Part shown: piece after piece, positions 21,241 to 29,429 of the stretch | Numbering within the stretch: the stretch's first letter is position 1 | Layout: every line of letters begins with the position of its first letter | From: an uncultured SAR86 cluster bacterium | Lineage (GTDB): Bacteria; Pseudomonadota; Gammaproteobacteria; Magnimaribacterales; D2472 | Direction: 5' to 3' | NCBI GenBank assembly: GCA_902513515.1 | Contig: CABXNE010000004.1 | Location: 1 to 61,611 of the forward strand | DNA length: 61,611 bases | Position numbers and translations under genes: made by a program | Notes under the pieces: model-generated | Told to the model about the DNA's origin: nothing | What the model saw: the letters and a program-made list of their open reading frames with translations, nothing else | Databases searched by the model: none

Positions 21241-22208
21241 CTTTAATTAGAGGGCTTTCACTTTTTGGGCTATGTTTTGCTTTTGTTGTAATTGCATTGG
21301 GGGCATGGACTCGGCTGGTAGATGCTGGCCTAGGATGTCCTGATTGGCCAGGATGCTATGGTTTTGTAGTTTTCCCCACCACCGAAGCTGAAATTTTATT
21401 GGCCGAACAAAGATATCCTCAATTTCCATATGAGATTGATAAAGCTATTCCCGAGGTCGCACATAGATACTTTGCAGCCACCCTAGGGTTTATAGCAATA
21501 TTATTAGCCTTTTTTTCTTTTAAACATAAAGCGCCCACAAGAATCAAAGCCATAACCTCATTTCTTTTATTTTTTATTTGTTGCCAGGGATTGTTTGGTT
21601 ATTTAACTGTTAGCCTTAAGCTCCTTCCAATTATAGTAACAGGCCACCTGTTTGGAGGTTTTATAACATTGAGTTTGTTTTTCTATTTATTTTTAATTAC
21701 AGGCGAGGGCATTAAAAATCATCAAATTGGCCAATTAAAAACCCTTGGAAGCATTGCGTTGGTTGCCCTGCTAATTCAAATATTTTTGGGTGCTTGGACC
21801 AGCACCAACTATGCTTCATTAGCATGCGTTGATTTTCCAACTTGCCAGGGCACATTTTTGCCTGAAATGAACTTCTCTGACGGATTTAACTTATCCCAAG
21901 AAGTTGGTCCTAATTATTTATACGGCTTGCTAGATAATGAAGCAAGGGTCGCCATTCATTATTCTCATAGAGTTAGTGCATTAATTCTAACGTTAATCTT
22001 TATTGTTTTAATTACGAAGCTTTGGTTTTCAAATGCCGCTCCACTAGCTTCAACCCTGGGAGTAATATTGGTTACTCAGATATCCTTGGGTATTATGAAT
22101 GTTGTATATGTACTTCCTTTGTATATTGCTGTCGCACATAATTTGGTTGCAGCACTATTGCTGTTAGCAACCCTAATGGTTAATTTTGTTATTTGGAAAG
22201 ATGAATAA
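21237..22208 (+). CDS. ctaA: Heme A synthase (CtaA/COX15)
   Basis: Oxidises the C8 methyl of heme O to the formyl group of heme A. The 323 residues are predicted to form eight helices in two four-helix halves. Seen: WTRLVDAGLGCPDWPGCYG with the conserved cysteine pair, histidines in EVAHRYFA and TGHLFGGF, the second-half ACVDFPTCQG pair, and IHYSHRVSA and AVAHNLVA heme-ligand histidines. Overlaps the upstream ORF by four bases and ctaB by eight. Confidence 0.95.
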   Translation: MTLIRGLSLFGLCFAFVVIALGAWTRLVDAGLGCPDWPGCYGFVVFPTTEAEILLAEQRYPQFPYEIDKAIPEVAHRYFAATLGFIAILLAFFSFKHKAPTRIKAITSFLLFFICCQGLFGYLTVSLKLLPIIVTGHLFGGFITLSLFFYLFLITGEGIKNHQIGQLKTLGSIALVALLIQIFLGAWTSTNYASLACVDFPTCQGTFLPEMNFSDGFNLSQEVGPNYLYGLLDNEARVAIHYSHRVSALILTLIFIVLITKLWFSNAAPLASTLGVILVTQISLGIMNVVYVLPLYIAVAHNLVAALLLLATLMVNFVIWKDE

Positions 22209-23064
22209 CACAATTAAAAATTACTACGAACTATGTAAGCCTAATGTAGTTCTAGTTATGCTTATTACTGCATTAGTCGGATCTTTGCTGGCCAGCAAAA
22301 ACTTAGCTCCATTGTCCTTAATTTCATTTGCAATGCTTGGCATAGGTTTATGCGCGTCGTCTGCGGCAGCAATCAATCAAATTATCGACAGAAAGGCAGA
22401 TGCTAATATGAACAGGACAGAAAATAGGCCCATTCCTCAAGGAGAAGTGAGTCCTATTAATGCATCAATTTTTGCATTAATTTTGGGTTCGCTTGGCGCA
22501 GCAATATTAGTAGTCTATGTAAATATATTAACCGCATTGTTAACTTTAGCGTCTCTAATAGGGTATGCCTTTGTTTATACAGTGTATTTAAAAAGAGCAA
22601 CGCCACAAAACATAGTTATTGGCGGTCTAGCCGGAGCAGCCCCACCTTTGTTGGGCTGGACAGCGGTTACAAATTCTGTTGACCCAAACTCTCTTTTATT
22701 GGTATTAATTATTTTTGCATGGACTCCTCCACACTTTTGGGCTCTTGCCATCCATCGAAAAGACGAATACGCAAAAGAAAATATTCCAATGCTTCCGGTG
22801 ACCCATGGCGTTCAATTTACAAAGCTTCAAATTATCCTTTATACGATTATTTTAATTCTCGTTAGTTTGTTGCCCTTTGTAGTTTTAATGTCAGGAATTT
22901 TTTATTTAATGTCAGCACTAATCTTGGGAGCTATTTTTTTGTTCTATTCAGTGCGCTTGTATTTCAATGAAGACAACGAACAAGCCTTCCCAACCTTTGT
23001 TTACTCTATTTATTATATTTTTTTGATTTTCGCCGCCTTGCTTATTGATCACTACTTAATATAA
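22201..23064 (+). CDS. ctaB: Protoheme IX farnesyltransferase (heme O synthase)
   Basis: UbiA-family prenyltransferase that adds farnesyl to protoheme, making heme O for CtaA. Start chosen at the ATG at 22201 (MNNTIKNYYELCKPNVV, 287 residues), not the earlier in-frame codon. Aspartate-rich prenyl-binding motif NQIIDRKADANMNRT near residue 60 and the second-loop block AWTPPHFWALAIHRKDEY near residue 180; KRATPQNIVIGGLAGAAPPLLGW is highly conserved in CyoE/CtaB. About nine helices. Called cyoE in E. coli. Confidence 0.96.
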   Translation: MNNTIKNYYELCKPNVVLVMLITALVGSLLASKNLAPLSLISFAMLGIGLCASSAAAINQIIDRKADANMNRTENRPIPQGEVSPINASIFALILGSLGAAILVVYVNILTALLTLASLIGYAFVYTVYLKRATPQNIVIGGLAGAAPPLLGWTAVTNSVDPNSLLLVLIIFAWTPPHFWALAIHRKDEYAKENIPMLPVTHGVQFTKLQIILYTIILILVSLLPFVVLMSGIFYLMSALILGAIFLFYSVRLYFNEDNEQAFPTFVYSIYYIFLIFAALLIDHYLI

Positions 23065-23066
23065 AC

Positions 23067-23717
23067 ATGAATAAGAATATAAAAATTTCATTAGCTTTAA
23101 TCATTTTATTTATGGTTTCAGTTTTGTCCCTCTTTATTAATAAATTAACCACCCCAAGGCACTTATCTGAAACTGAGCTTAAGCTAAATGGATATTATCA
23201 ATTCCCTAACCCAAGGGAGTTTTCTAATTTTCAAATCCTTACATCTAATAATCTCATGCTTGAAAAGGATATTTTCAAAGGAAAATGGACTTTAATATAT
23301 TTTGGTTATACTCGCTGTCCTGCAGAATGCCCAGTTGCCATGTCTTTAATTAAAACTCTCTATTCAACATTAGAATCAAAAGGCTTTAAGCTCGATGATA
23401 AGCAAGTGCTTCTTTTTACCATAGACCCTGAGAATGATACCCCAAATGATGTAGACAAATATGCTAAAGCCTTTAATGAATCATTTATTGGAGCTCGTGG
23501 AGATAGACCAATGCTTTTAAGCATGGCAACTCAACTAAACGTGATGGTGGTTGAGCCTCCCAAAAATATGCATGTTAATCATATGGACCATTTAGAAAAT
23601 CACTCAAATAATATTTTGCTAATCAACCCTGATGGGCAGTACGTTGGATTTTTTAGACCCCCATTTAATGAAGAAAAATTTCTTCTTACTTACCAGTCGG
23701 TTGTGACCCCTCGCTAG
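23067..23717 (+). CDS. SCO1/SenC copper chaperone
   Basis: Membrane-anchored thioredoxin-fold protein that helps load copper into the CuA site of subunit II. The 216 residues: N-terminal anchor (8-24), copper-binding C84-PAE-C88 in FGYTRCPAECPV, and a histidine-containing distal region (VNHMDHLENHSNN) before LLINPDGQYVGFF, where the third copper ligand is expected. Last gene of the oxidase operon. Its TAG shares the palindrome CTAG with the convergent phosphatase gene. Confidence 0.93.
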   Translation: MNKNIKISLALIILFMVSVLSLFINKLTTPRHLSETELKLNGYYQFPNPREFSNFQILTSNNLMLEKDIFKGKWTLIYFGYTRCPAECPVAMSLIKTLYSTLESKGFKLDDKQVLLFTIDPENDTPNDVDKYAKAFNESFIGARGDRPMLLSMATQLNVMVVEPPKNMHVNHMDHLENHSNNILLINPDGQYVGFFRPPFNEEKFLLTYQSVVTPR

Positions 23718-24589
23718 CCTTCAAGAAATTGACTGCGAAGATTTTTAATATCTTCGTCTGAAATATTGAGACCCTCTCTAATAAAGTTTGCTAGGCTCCC
23801 ATATTTCTCTTCAGCTGCTTTGAAAGCCGCCTCAATGTATTCTTGCTCAACTCCAAGCAGGGGGCGAAGAACATCAGGATCAGCCTGATATAGGCTCATT
23901 AGCCTTATTTGACCTATGATTTCTTCAATTCTTTCTTGTGTAAAGGTATTGGTTTTCATGTAATCCTCAATTACAACATCTTTGGGAACGCCCAGAGCTA
24001 TAAGTGTAATTGCTGCAGCAAAGCCAGCTCTGTCTTTTCCAGCGGTGCAATGAAATAGGGTTGGGGCACCATCATCAATTAGGTCCCTTAGGAAATTTTC
24101 ATATACGTCTGTATAGCTAGTTATAAATTCTCTATTTGCATCTATCAAAAAGCTTTTAACTTCTTTGTCAGTTTCACCTTTGAGCACTGCTTCTATTTTT
24201 GATCTCATAGCTCCGTCGACGCTTATTGGCATTTCAACGTATTTTATTCCTAATGGTATAACGTCAGGATCCTCTTCTTTTTCTTCCTTTGACCTAAAAT
24301 CAATTATTTTTTGGATGCCGAGATTTTGGAGATATTCTTGATCATTCTTAGTGATATCGCTGAGTTTATCAGAGCGAAATAGCATACCCCATTTAACCGA
24401 TTTACCATCAGTAGTTTTATAACCCCCAAGTTCTCTTGTATTGTGAGCGCCATCCATTGGCAACAGTCTGTGCTCTTCATTTTGATAAGAGCTATCTTCT
24501 TTATGATAAGGTCTATCCATTGTATCTATTGTTTTTGAGCATTGTGCGAGTAGAAAGCTAAAGAATAAAATTCCTACTTTTTTATACAT
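23714..24589 (-). CDS. Tyrosine-protein phosphatase-like (Y_phosphatase3 type), possible lipoprotein
   Basis: The active-site loop HCTAGKDRAG (Cys near residue 181) and the N-terminal NTRELGGYKTTDGK and LFRSDKLSDI blocks are those of the bacterial dual-specificity/lipid phosphatase family that includes MptpB-like proteins. The N-terminus (YKKVGILFFSFLLAQC) looks like a signal peptide ending in a cysteine; Q just before the Cys is unusual for a lipobox. Start is ATG at 24589; the ORF-track residue before it is a TTG. It overlaps the qor-like stop by eight bases, making it last in pckA-gshA-qor-phosphatase. The substrate is unknown. Confidence 0.82.
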   Translation of the reverse strand: MYKKVGILFFSFLLAQCSKTIDTMDRPYHKEDSSYQNEEHRLLPMDGAHNTRELGGYKTTDGKSVKWGMLFRSDKLSDITKNDQEYLQNLGIQKIIDFRSKEEKEEDPDVIPLGIKYVEMPISVDGAMRSKIEAVLKGETDKEVKSFLIDANREFITSYTDVYENFLRDLIDDGAPTLFHCTAGKDRAGFAAAITLIALGVPKDVVIEDYMKTNTFTQERIEEIIGQIRLMSLYQADPDVLRPLLGVEQEYIEAAFKAAEEKYGSLANFIREGLNISDEDIKNLRSQFLEG

Positions 24590-25580
24590 CAATAATCACC
24601 TTTCCTTTAGCTTTTCTATCTTTTAGATGTGCAATGGCTGCTGCTGATTCTTCAAGAGTGAATCTATCTGAAATTTCAGGATTGATTTTTCCCGCAGCAT
24701 AAAGATCAAAAAGCTCTTTAAAATTTTTTTCATTTTCATCTGCAAACATCATTGTCCATGCACCCCAAAAAACTCCAACTATCTGACAGCTTTTTAAAAG
24801 AGCTAGATTTAGAGGCAGCTTTGGTATTTCTCCAGTTGCAAATCCAATTACAAGAAACCTACCTTCCCATGCTATTGATCTTAAAGCTGGCTCACTAAAA
24901 GATCCTCCAACTGGATCATAAATAACATCAGCTCCTTGTCCTCCAGTGAGATCTTTAATTTTATTTGAAAGCTCTTTTTGTTGGTCTCTATCTAAATTAC
25001 CCGAGGGATATACAAAGGCTTCATCTGCACCATGCTCTAAGCAAATCTTTATTTTTTCATCAGAAGAAGCTGCGGCAATGACCTTTGCTCCCATTGCTTT
25101 GCCAATTTCTACTGCACTTAGCCCAACTCCTCCTGCAGCGCCTAGCACCAACAGTGTCTCCCCAGCTTTGAGTTCCGCTCTTTGTTTTAAAGCATACAGA
25201 GAAGTCCCATAAGTCATTGGAAGGGCAGCAGCAACTGGAAAATCCATTTCTTTTGGTATCAAGGCTACCCTTGCAGCTTCAACAACAATTTTCTCAGCAA
25301 AACACCCATTTCCTGCCATAACAAAAACATGATCACCAATGCTACAAGATTCAACACCTTCCCCTATTTCTGCTATAACACCTGAACATTCTGCTCCAGG
25401 AATAAATGGCATTGGTGGCTGAACTTGATATAGACCTTGGATCATCAAGACATCTGGAAAATTAACACTAGCAGATTTAATCTCTATTAAAACTTCACCA
25501 TTGCCAGGCTTTGGATCATCTATGTCAGATAAGATTAGTTTTTCAGGACCGGCTAATTCTACACACTGCAAAGCTTTCAT
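24582..25580 (-). CDS. NADPH:quinone oxidoreductase / zinc-free alcohol dehydrogenase family
   Basis: Medium-chain reductase of the quinone oxidoreductase group. The 332 residues contain a GroES-like N-terminal domain (PGNGEVLIEIKSASVNFPD, FIPGAECSGVIAEIGEGV) and a Rossmann domain with GAAGGVGLSAVEIGKAMGA near residue 145. The zinc-ligand pattern of true alcohol dehydrogenases is absent, as in QOR/enoyl reductase members. It follows gshA by eight bases. The physiological substrate (quinone, enone or acyl-CoA) cannot be set from sequence. Confidence 0.87.
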   Translation of the reverse strand: MKALQCVELAGPEKLILSDIDDPKPGNGEVLIEIKSASVNFPDVLMIQGLYQVQPPMPFIPGAECSGVIAEIGEGVESCSIGDHVFVMAGNGCFAEKIVVEAARVALIPKEMDFPVAAALPMTYGTSLYALKQRAELKAGETLLVLGAAGGVGLSAVEIGKAMGAKVIAAASSDEKIKICLEHGADEAFVYPSGNLDRDQQKELSNKIKDLTGGQGADVIYDPVGGSFSEPALRSIAWEGRFLVIGFATGEIPKLPLNLALLKSCQIVGVFWGAWTMMFADENEKNFKELFDLYAAGKINPEISDRFTLEESAAAIAHLKDRKAKGKVIIDV

Positions 25581-25588
25581 TATTCTTC

Positions 25589-27121
25589 CTAAATTTTTGA
25601 ATTATATAATTCTACATATTTATTAATGTCCGTGCCCACATTTTCCTGAAGATTTTTTAAATCTTTTAGTGACACCTCAACATTGTGTTTGAGTTCTGAA
25701 AAGTCATTGCTATTTGTTGAGCGAAGATTGTTAGCAATCTTCTTGCTTTGACTTAAACCATATTCTTGGAATGAGATATTTTGAGACTTTATTTCATTCA
25801 TAATTCTTTCACTAGGGAGGATATCTATATTCATCTCAGAATCTACCGCATTTGAATATCCTGGACAATATTCATCCATAGCACTTGCAACTTGCTTTAA
25901 TTCATCATGTAAGACAGTTTTTAATTCTAAGAGCGGAATATCAACACCACCACGTTTTAATTTTATGTCTTTAGATCTTCCGCTTTCAACCATTGCTTTT
26001 TGGTTGGCCCGGATTTCTTCGATCTCTGTATCAGAAACTTCAGGACTATCAGAAATTAGAGCATGCATTATATAAACATCTAAAAGTTTAATTTTGTTTT
26101 CATCAATGCCCTCAGGAATAAATGGATTGATATCAATGCCCCTTAACTCTAAATATTCTATTCCTTGTTCTTTTAAAAGCGTTGCTGGTCTAGAGCCGCT
26201 TGGACCAGATCTTTTGGGCCTAACTATGTCATACAGCTCATTTTCAATCTGGAGAATCCCGGTAGATATTTGTTGCGGAATACCATTACCATCAAACAAT
26301 CCCATGTCTTGGAAATCTTGAACCGGCGTTTTAATACCCTTTATGATTGCATCGATGAATTCATCTAAATTGTTGTAGCTAATTTTTAGCTCATTCTGGA
26401 TGCTGCTTTGATATCCAACCTCACTCATTCTAAGAGATGTTGCGTTTGGTAAAAATAAATCGTCTTCAAGATGTTCTTCGAGAGAATGCTCTCTATTAAA
26501 TAAATATGATTCATGCGCAATGGGCGACGCCCCAAGTCGTTCTAACAAAAACCAAAAATTTCGTTTTATATTTCTAATTGCTCCAAGATACTTATTATTT
26601 ATGAAATCTTGCGTAGGATTTTTACTTAGAGCATTCCAGGATTGATTTGATATAGAAAAATTATAGTGAATCCCTGATACAGACTGCATGATAGATCCAT
26701 ACCTTAATCTCAATCCCTTTCTATATATATGTTTTAACATTCCGCTATTGGTTTTGCCGTATTCAGCAATCTTGATTTCTTGCTCGCTTTGAAATGCACA
26801 TGGCATGGAGAAATTCCAAAGTATTTCTTCTCCCATTTCACTATAAAGAAATTTATGTAGAAGATTAAGATGCTCAAAAAGCTCCTCTGCAGACTCAAAT
26901 GTTGGAGTGATAAGCTCCACAAGCGCTTCTGCAAAGTCCGTGGTGATATCTTTGCTTGTTAGGGGGGATCCTAAATTTTTAGGATGATTGTTTTGAGAAA
27001 TATTTCCTTCTTGAGTGACACGCAAAGATTCTCTTTCAATGCCGCGCAAGATTTTAAGATTCTTAAAGAATCCCGTATCTTGATGATTTTTTAAAGAGCG
27101 CTTAAACGCATCTGAAGTCAT
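25589..27121 (-). CDS. gshA: Glutamate-cysteine ligase (proteobacterial type 1)
   Basis: ATP-dependent first step of glutathione synthesis. The 510 residues match the gammaproteobacterial GshA length (518 in E. coli). Seen: N-terminal RGIERESLRVTQEGNISQNNHP, then TTDFAEALVELITP, MSEVGYQ, and the segment YLELRGIDINPFIPEGI, all typical of this class and unlike the plant/alphaproteobacterial type. gshB is not adjacent. It lies nine bases after pckA on the same strand. Confidence 0.95.
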   Translation of the reverse strand: MTSDAFKRSLKNHQDTGFFKNLKILRGIERESLRVTQEGNISQNNHPKNLGSPLTSKDITTDFAEALVELITPTFESAEELFEHLNLLHKFLYSEMGEEILWNFSMPCAFQSEQEIKIAEYGKTNSGMLKHIYRKGLRLRYGSIMQSVSGIHYNFSISNQSWNALSKNPTQDFINNKYLGAIRNIKRNFWFLLERLGASPIAHESYLFNREHSLEEHLEDDLFLPNATSLRMSEVGYQSSIQNELKISYNNLDEFIDAIIKGIKTPVQDFQDMGLFDGNGIPQQISTGILQIENELYDIVRPKRSGPSGSRPATLLKEQGIEYLELRGIDINPFIPEGIDENKIKLLDVYIMHALISDSPEVSDTEIEEIRANQKAMVESGRSKDIKLKRGGVDIPLLELKTVLHDELKQVASAMDEYCPGYSNAVDSEMNIDILPSERIMNEIKSQNISFQEYGLSQSKKIANNLRSTNSNDFSELKHNVEVSLKDLKNLQENVGTDINKYVELYNSKI

Positions 27122-27130
27122 AAATTTGGA

Positions 27131-28711
27131 CTAAATTGATGGGCCCGCTGCAACTATTGCTTCACTTACTGAGAATTTTTTAAAGTTTTCTTGGAACTGC
27201 CCAATGAGATTTTTAAGATATTCATCATATTGCTCATGGTCTGACCAAGTTTCTCTGGGGGTTAGTGCTTTTGAATCCACTCCATCAATTGCCACAGGAA
27301 CTTCTAAATTAAGACCCTCTATGTGTGAAGTTTCAACATTATTCAATTCACCATTTTGAATAGCATTAACTATTCTTCTTGTTGTTGGAATATCAAATCT
27401 TGAGCCTATGCCGTGTGGACCACCAGTCCAACCAGTATTGACTAGAAAGACTTTTGAATTAAAGGCATCAATTCTTTTCATCAAAAGGTCGGCATATACT
27501 CCAGCAGGCCTAGGAAAAAAGGGCGCTCCAAAACAAGTAGAAAACGTAGTGCCGATCGATTCGGTGGAACCAACTTCAGTTGATCCAACTTTTGCGGTAT
27601 AGCCACTTAAAAAATGATAGGCCGCAGCTTCTTTTGAGAGAATCGAGACAGGAGGAATGACACCGGTTAAATCACAGGTTAAAAATATTACTGTTTCAGG
27701 TTCGCCGGCAGAATTGGATTCAACGGCATCATCAATGTGTGAGCGCGGATAGCAACAGCGTCCATTTTCAGATAAGGAAGTATTTGAGTAATCAGGAGTG
27801 CTGTTTTCATCCAAGAAGACATTTTCAATTATGCTGCCATGCTTAATTGCCTTCCAAATAACTGGTTCATTTTTTTCGGAGAGATCAATCGTTTTTGCAT
27901 AACATCCGCCCTCAAAATTAAAGACAGTGCCTACACCCCAGCCATGTTCATCATCTCCAATAAGTGAACAGGTTGGATCAGCCGAAAGTGTTGTTTTTCC
28001 AGTTCCAGAAAGCCCAAAAAATAATGAAACATTGCCATCTCGATTGACATTAGATGAGCAATGCATTGGCAGGACGTCCTTTTCAGGCATTAAAAAATTC
28101 TGCGCAGAAAACATAGACTTTTTCATTTCACCCGCATATTTCATTCCAGCAAGGAGAACTTTCCTTGCTGCAAAATTAATGATCACACATCCCTCTGAAT
28201 TTGTGCCATCTTCCTCTGGAGAACACTCATAGTTTAAGGCGCTCATTATTTGCCATTCTTTTTTCGCTTGAGGGTTAAATTCATCGGGGCTAATAAAAAT
28301 TAATTTTGAGAACATGCTATGAGAAGCGCTTTCAGCAGTTACATTCACGGGTATATAGTGATCTTCGTGTGCTCCCACATGGACTTTCGAAAGATATCGA
28401 TTTTTTTCTGCTAGATATGCATCAACTTTATCCCAGAGAAGCGAAAACTTTTCAGCATCAAAAGGCCTGTTAATGTCGCCCCAATCTATTAGATGTGAAG
28501 TGCTATCCTCTTTAACAATAAACCTATCATTTGGGCTTCTTCCAGTCCGAGCTCCAGTTTCCAATGAAAGGGCTCCATTGCTTGCAATCGTTCCCTCGCC
28601 ATTTTCAATTGCAGCTTTAATCAGTTCTTCGGTATTGAGTTCAAATGTTTCTGCCAAGGCGTTACTTCCCATAAAATTTTTATACTTTGTCGATTCTACA
28701 ATATTCTTCAT
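27131..28711 (-). CDS. pckA: Phosphoenolpyruvate carboxykinase (ATP)
   Basis: Converts oxaloacetate and ATP to PEP, the entry to gluconeogenesis. The 526 residues include the kinase-1a P-loop [14 protein letters not shown] (near residue 230) and metal-binding GDDEHGW just after; [14 protein letters not shown] and [13 protein letters not shown] are also conserved. It heads the operon pckA-gshA-qor-phosphatase, with 132 bases upstream that carry a TTGACA hexamer. It pairs functionally with fba and pgk further right. Confidence 0.97.
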   Translation of the reverse strand: MKNIVESTKYKNFMGSNALAETFELNTEELIKAAIENGEGTIASNGALSLETGARTGRSPNDRFIVKEDSTSHLIDWGDINRPFDAEKFSLLWDKVDAYLAEKNRYLSKVHVGAHEDHYIPVNVTAESASHSMFSKLIFISPDEFNPQAKKEWQIMSALNYECSPEEDGTNSEGCVIINFAARKVLLAGMKYAGEMKKSMFSAQNFLMPEKDVLPMHCSSNVNRDGNVSLFFGLSGTGKTTLSADPTCSLIGDDEHGWGVGTVFNFEGGCYAKTIDLSEKNEPVIWKAIKHGSIIENVFLDENSTPDYSNTSLSENGRCCYPRSHIDDAVESNSAGEPETVIFLTCDLTGVIPPVSILSKEAAAYHFLSGYTAKVGSTEVGSTESIGTTFSTCFGAPFFPRPAGVYADLLMKRIDAFNSKVFLVNTGWTGGPHGIGSRFDIPTTRRIVNAIQNGELNNVETSHIEGLNLEVPVAIDGVDSKALTPRETWSDHEQYDEYLKNLIGQFQENFKKFSVSEAIVAAGPSI

Positions 28712-28843
28712 CTAAGAGAGAAGCATAACTTGAGAATTTGTTGTAGTGGATTTGAAAATATTTTGCAATTATTGTCAATTATTGAAAAAACATTGCCTTC
28801 AAGGCTTTAAATATAGGTTAAATTTGTAGCAATACTACATAAT
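28712..28843 (-). promoter_or_regulatory. pckA upstream region
   Basis: 132 bases between the dsbB stop and the pckA start. The minus strand carries a perfect -35 hexamer TTGACA (28773-28778), but the -10 at normal spacing is poor. A 9-bp direct repeat CAATTATTG occurs at 28766-28774 and 28776-28784 (10-bp period, overlapping the -35), and an inverted repeat TGTAG-5-CTACA lies at 28825-28839. They could be operator sites; no regulator is identified. Confidence 0.4.
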
Positions 28844-29347
28844 TTATTCTTTTGTTTGCTTTTTAAACAAAAAGAAAAGGTTGTAACAAAATAAAAAAAT
28901 AAAAAATATCAATGCCCATTCAGCAAAATTAAAGACAAATCTCCACTCATATTCAGCACAATTACCATCACCAAGAAGGATGGTTTGTATCACCTCAAAA
29001 ATTGGAAGAGTATCCATTAAAAAATCCATTGGGGGGGCGCAAGTTGGAACCTGATCGCTAGGAAGGTGCTGCAAGTAGATTTGTCTCCCAGCTATCACCC
29101 CGCCACCCATAGAAAAGAAACCAGCCATAAGGAGAAGCACTTTTCTTATTGCTAAATATAATCCAGGAATTGCCATCAGGGCTCCACATAAAGCGATTAA
29201 TCCAAAAGACCAGCGCTGAAGAATGCATAACGGGCAAGGATCATAATAGCCAAAAACTTCAAAGATATACGCCCCCACTATTAACCCCATTCCAAGACCA
29301 AAGTTAACCAGTGGAGGCAAAAGTAGAATTTTTCTTAGAATATTCAT
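28844..29347 (-). CDS. dsbB: Disulfide bond formation protein DsbB
   Basis: Inner-membrane quinone-linked oxidase that reoxidises DsbA. The 167 residues with four helices show the first redox pair in YDPCPLCILQRW (CPLC near residue 36) and the second pair across the periplasmic loop (VPTCAPPMDF and GDGNCAEYEW). The QR after the first pair is conserved near the quinone site. A DsbA-family gene is 4.6 kb away in the window. Divergent from polA across 82 bases. Confidence 0.94.
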   Translation of the reverse strand: MNILRKILLLPPLVNFGLGMGLIVGAYIFEVFGYYDPCPLCILQRWSFGLIALCGALMAIPGLYLAIRKVLLLMAGFFSMGGGVIAGRQIYLQHLPSDQVPTCAPPMDFLMDTLPIFEVIQTILLGDGNCAEYEWRFVFNFAEWALIFFIFLFCYNLFFLFKKQTKE

Positions 29348-29429
29348 ATTTTTAAAAGCAGCATTAAATGCATGATGATCTTATATTATTCATGGCTTAT
29401 ATAAAAACCTAATGACATAATAAATTTTT
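29348..29429. other. Divergent region dsbB / polA
   Basis: 82 very AT-rich bases. Candidate -10-like hexamers exist on both strands (CATAAT toward polA; TAATAT/TATAAG toward dsbB), none with a convincing -35. No other structure is seen. Confidence 0.3.

Noticed and set aside
27927-28232. 101-residue ORF opposite pckA
   Set aside because: Proline/serine-rich antisense shadow of the PckA P-loop region.
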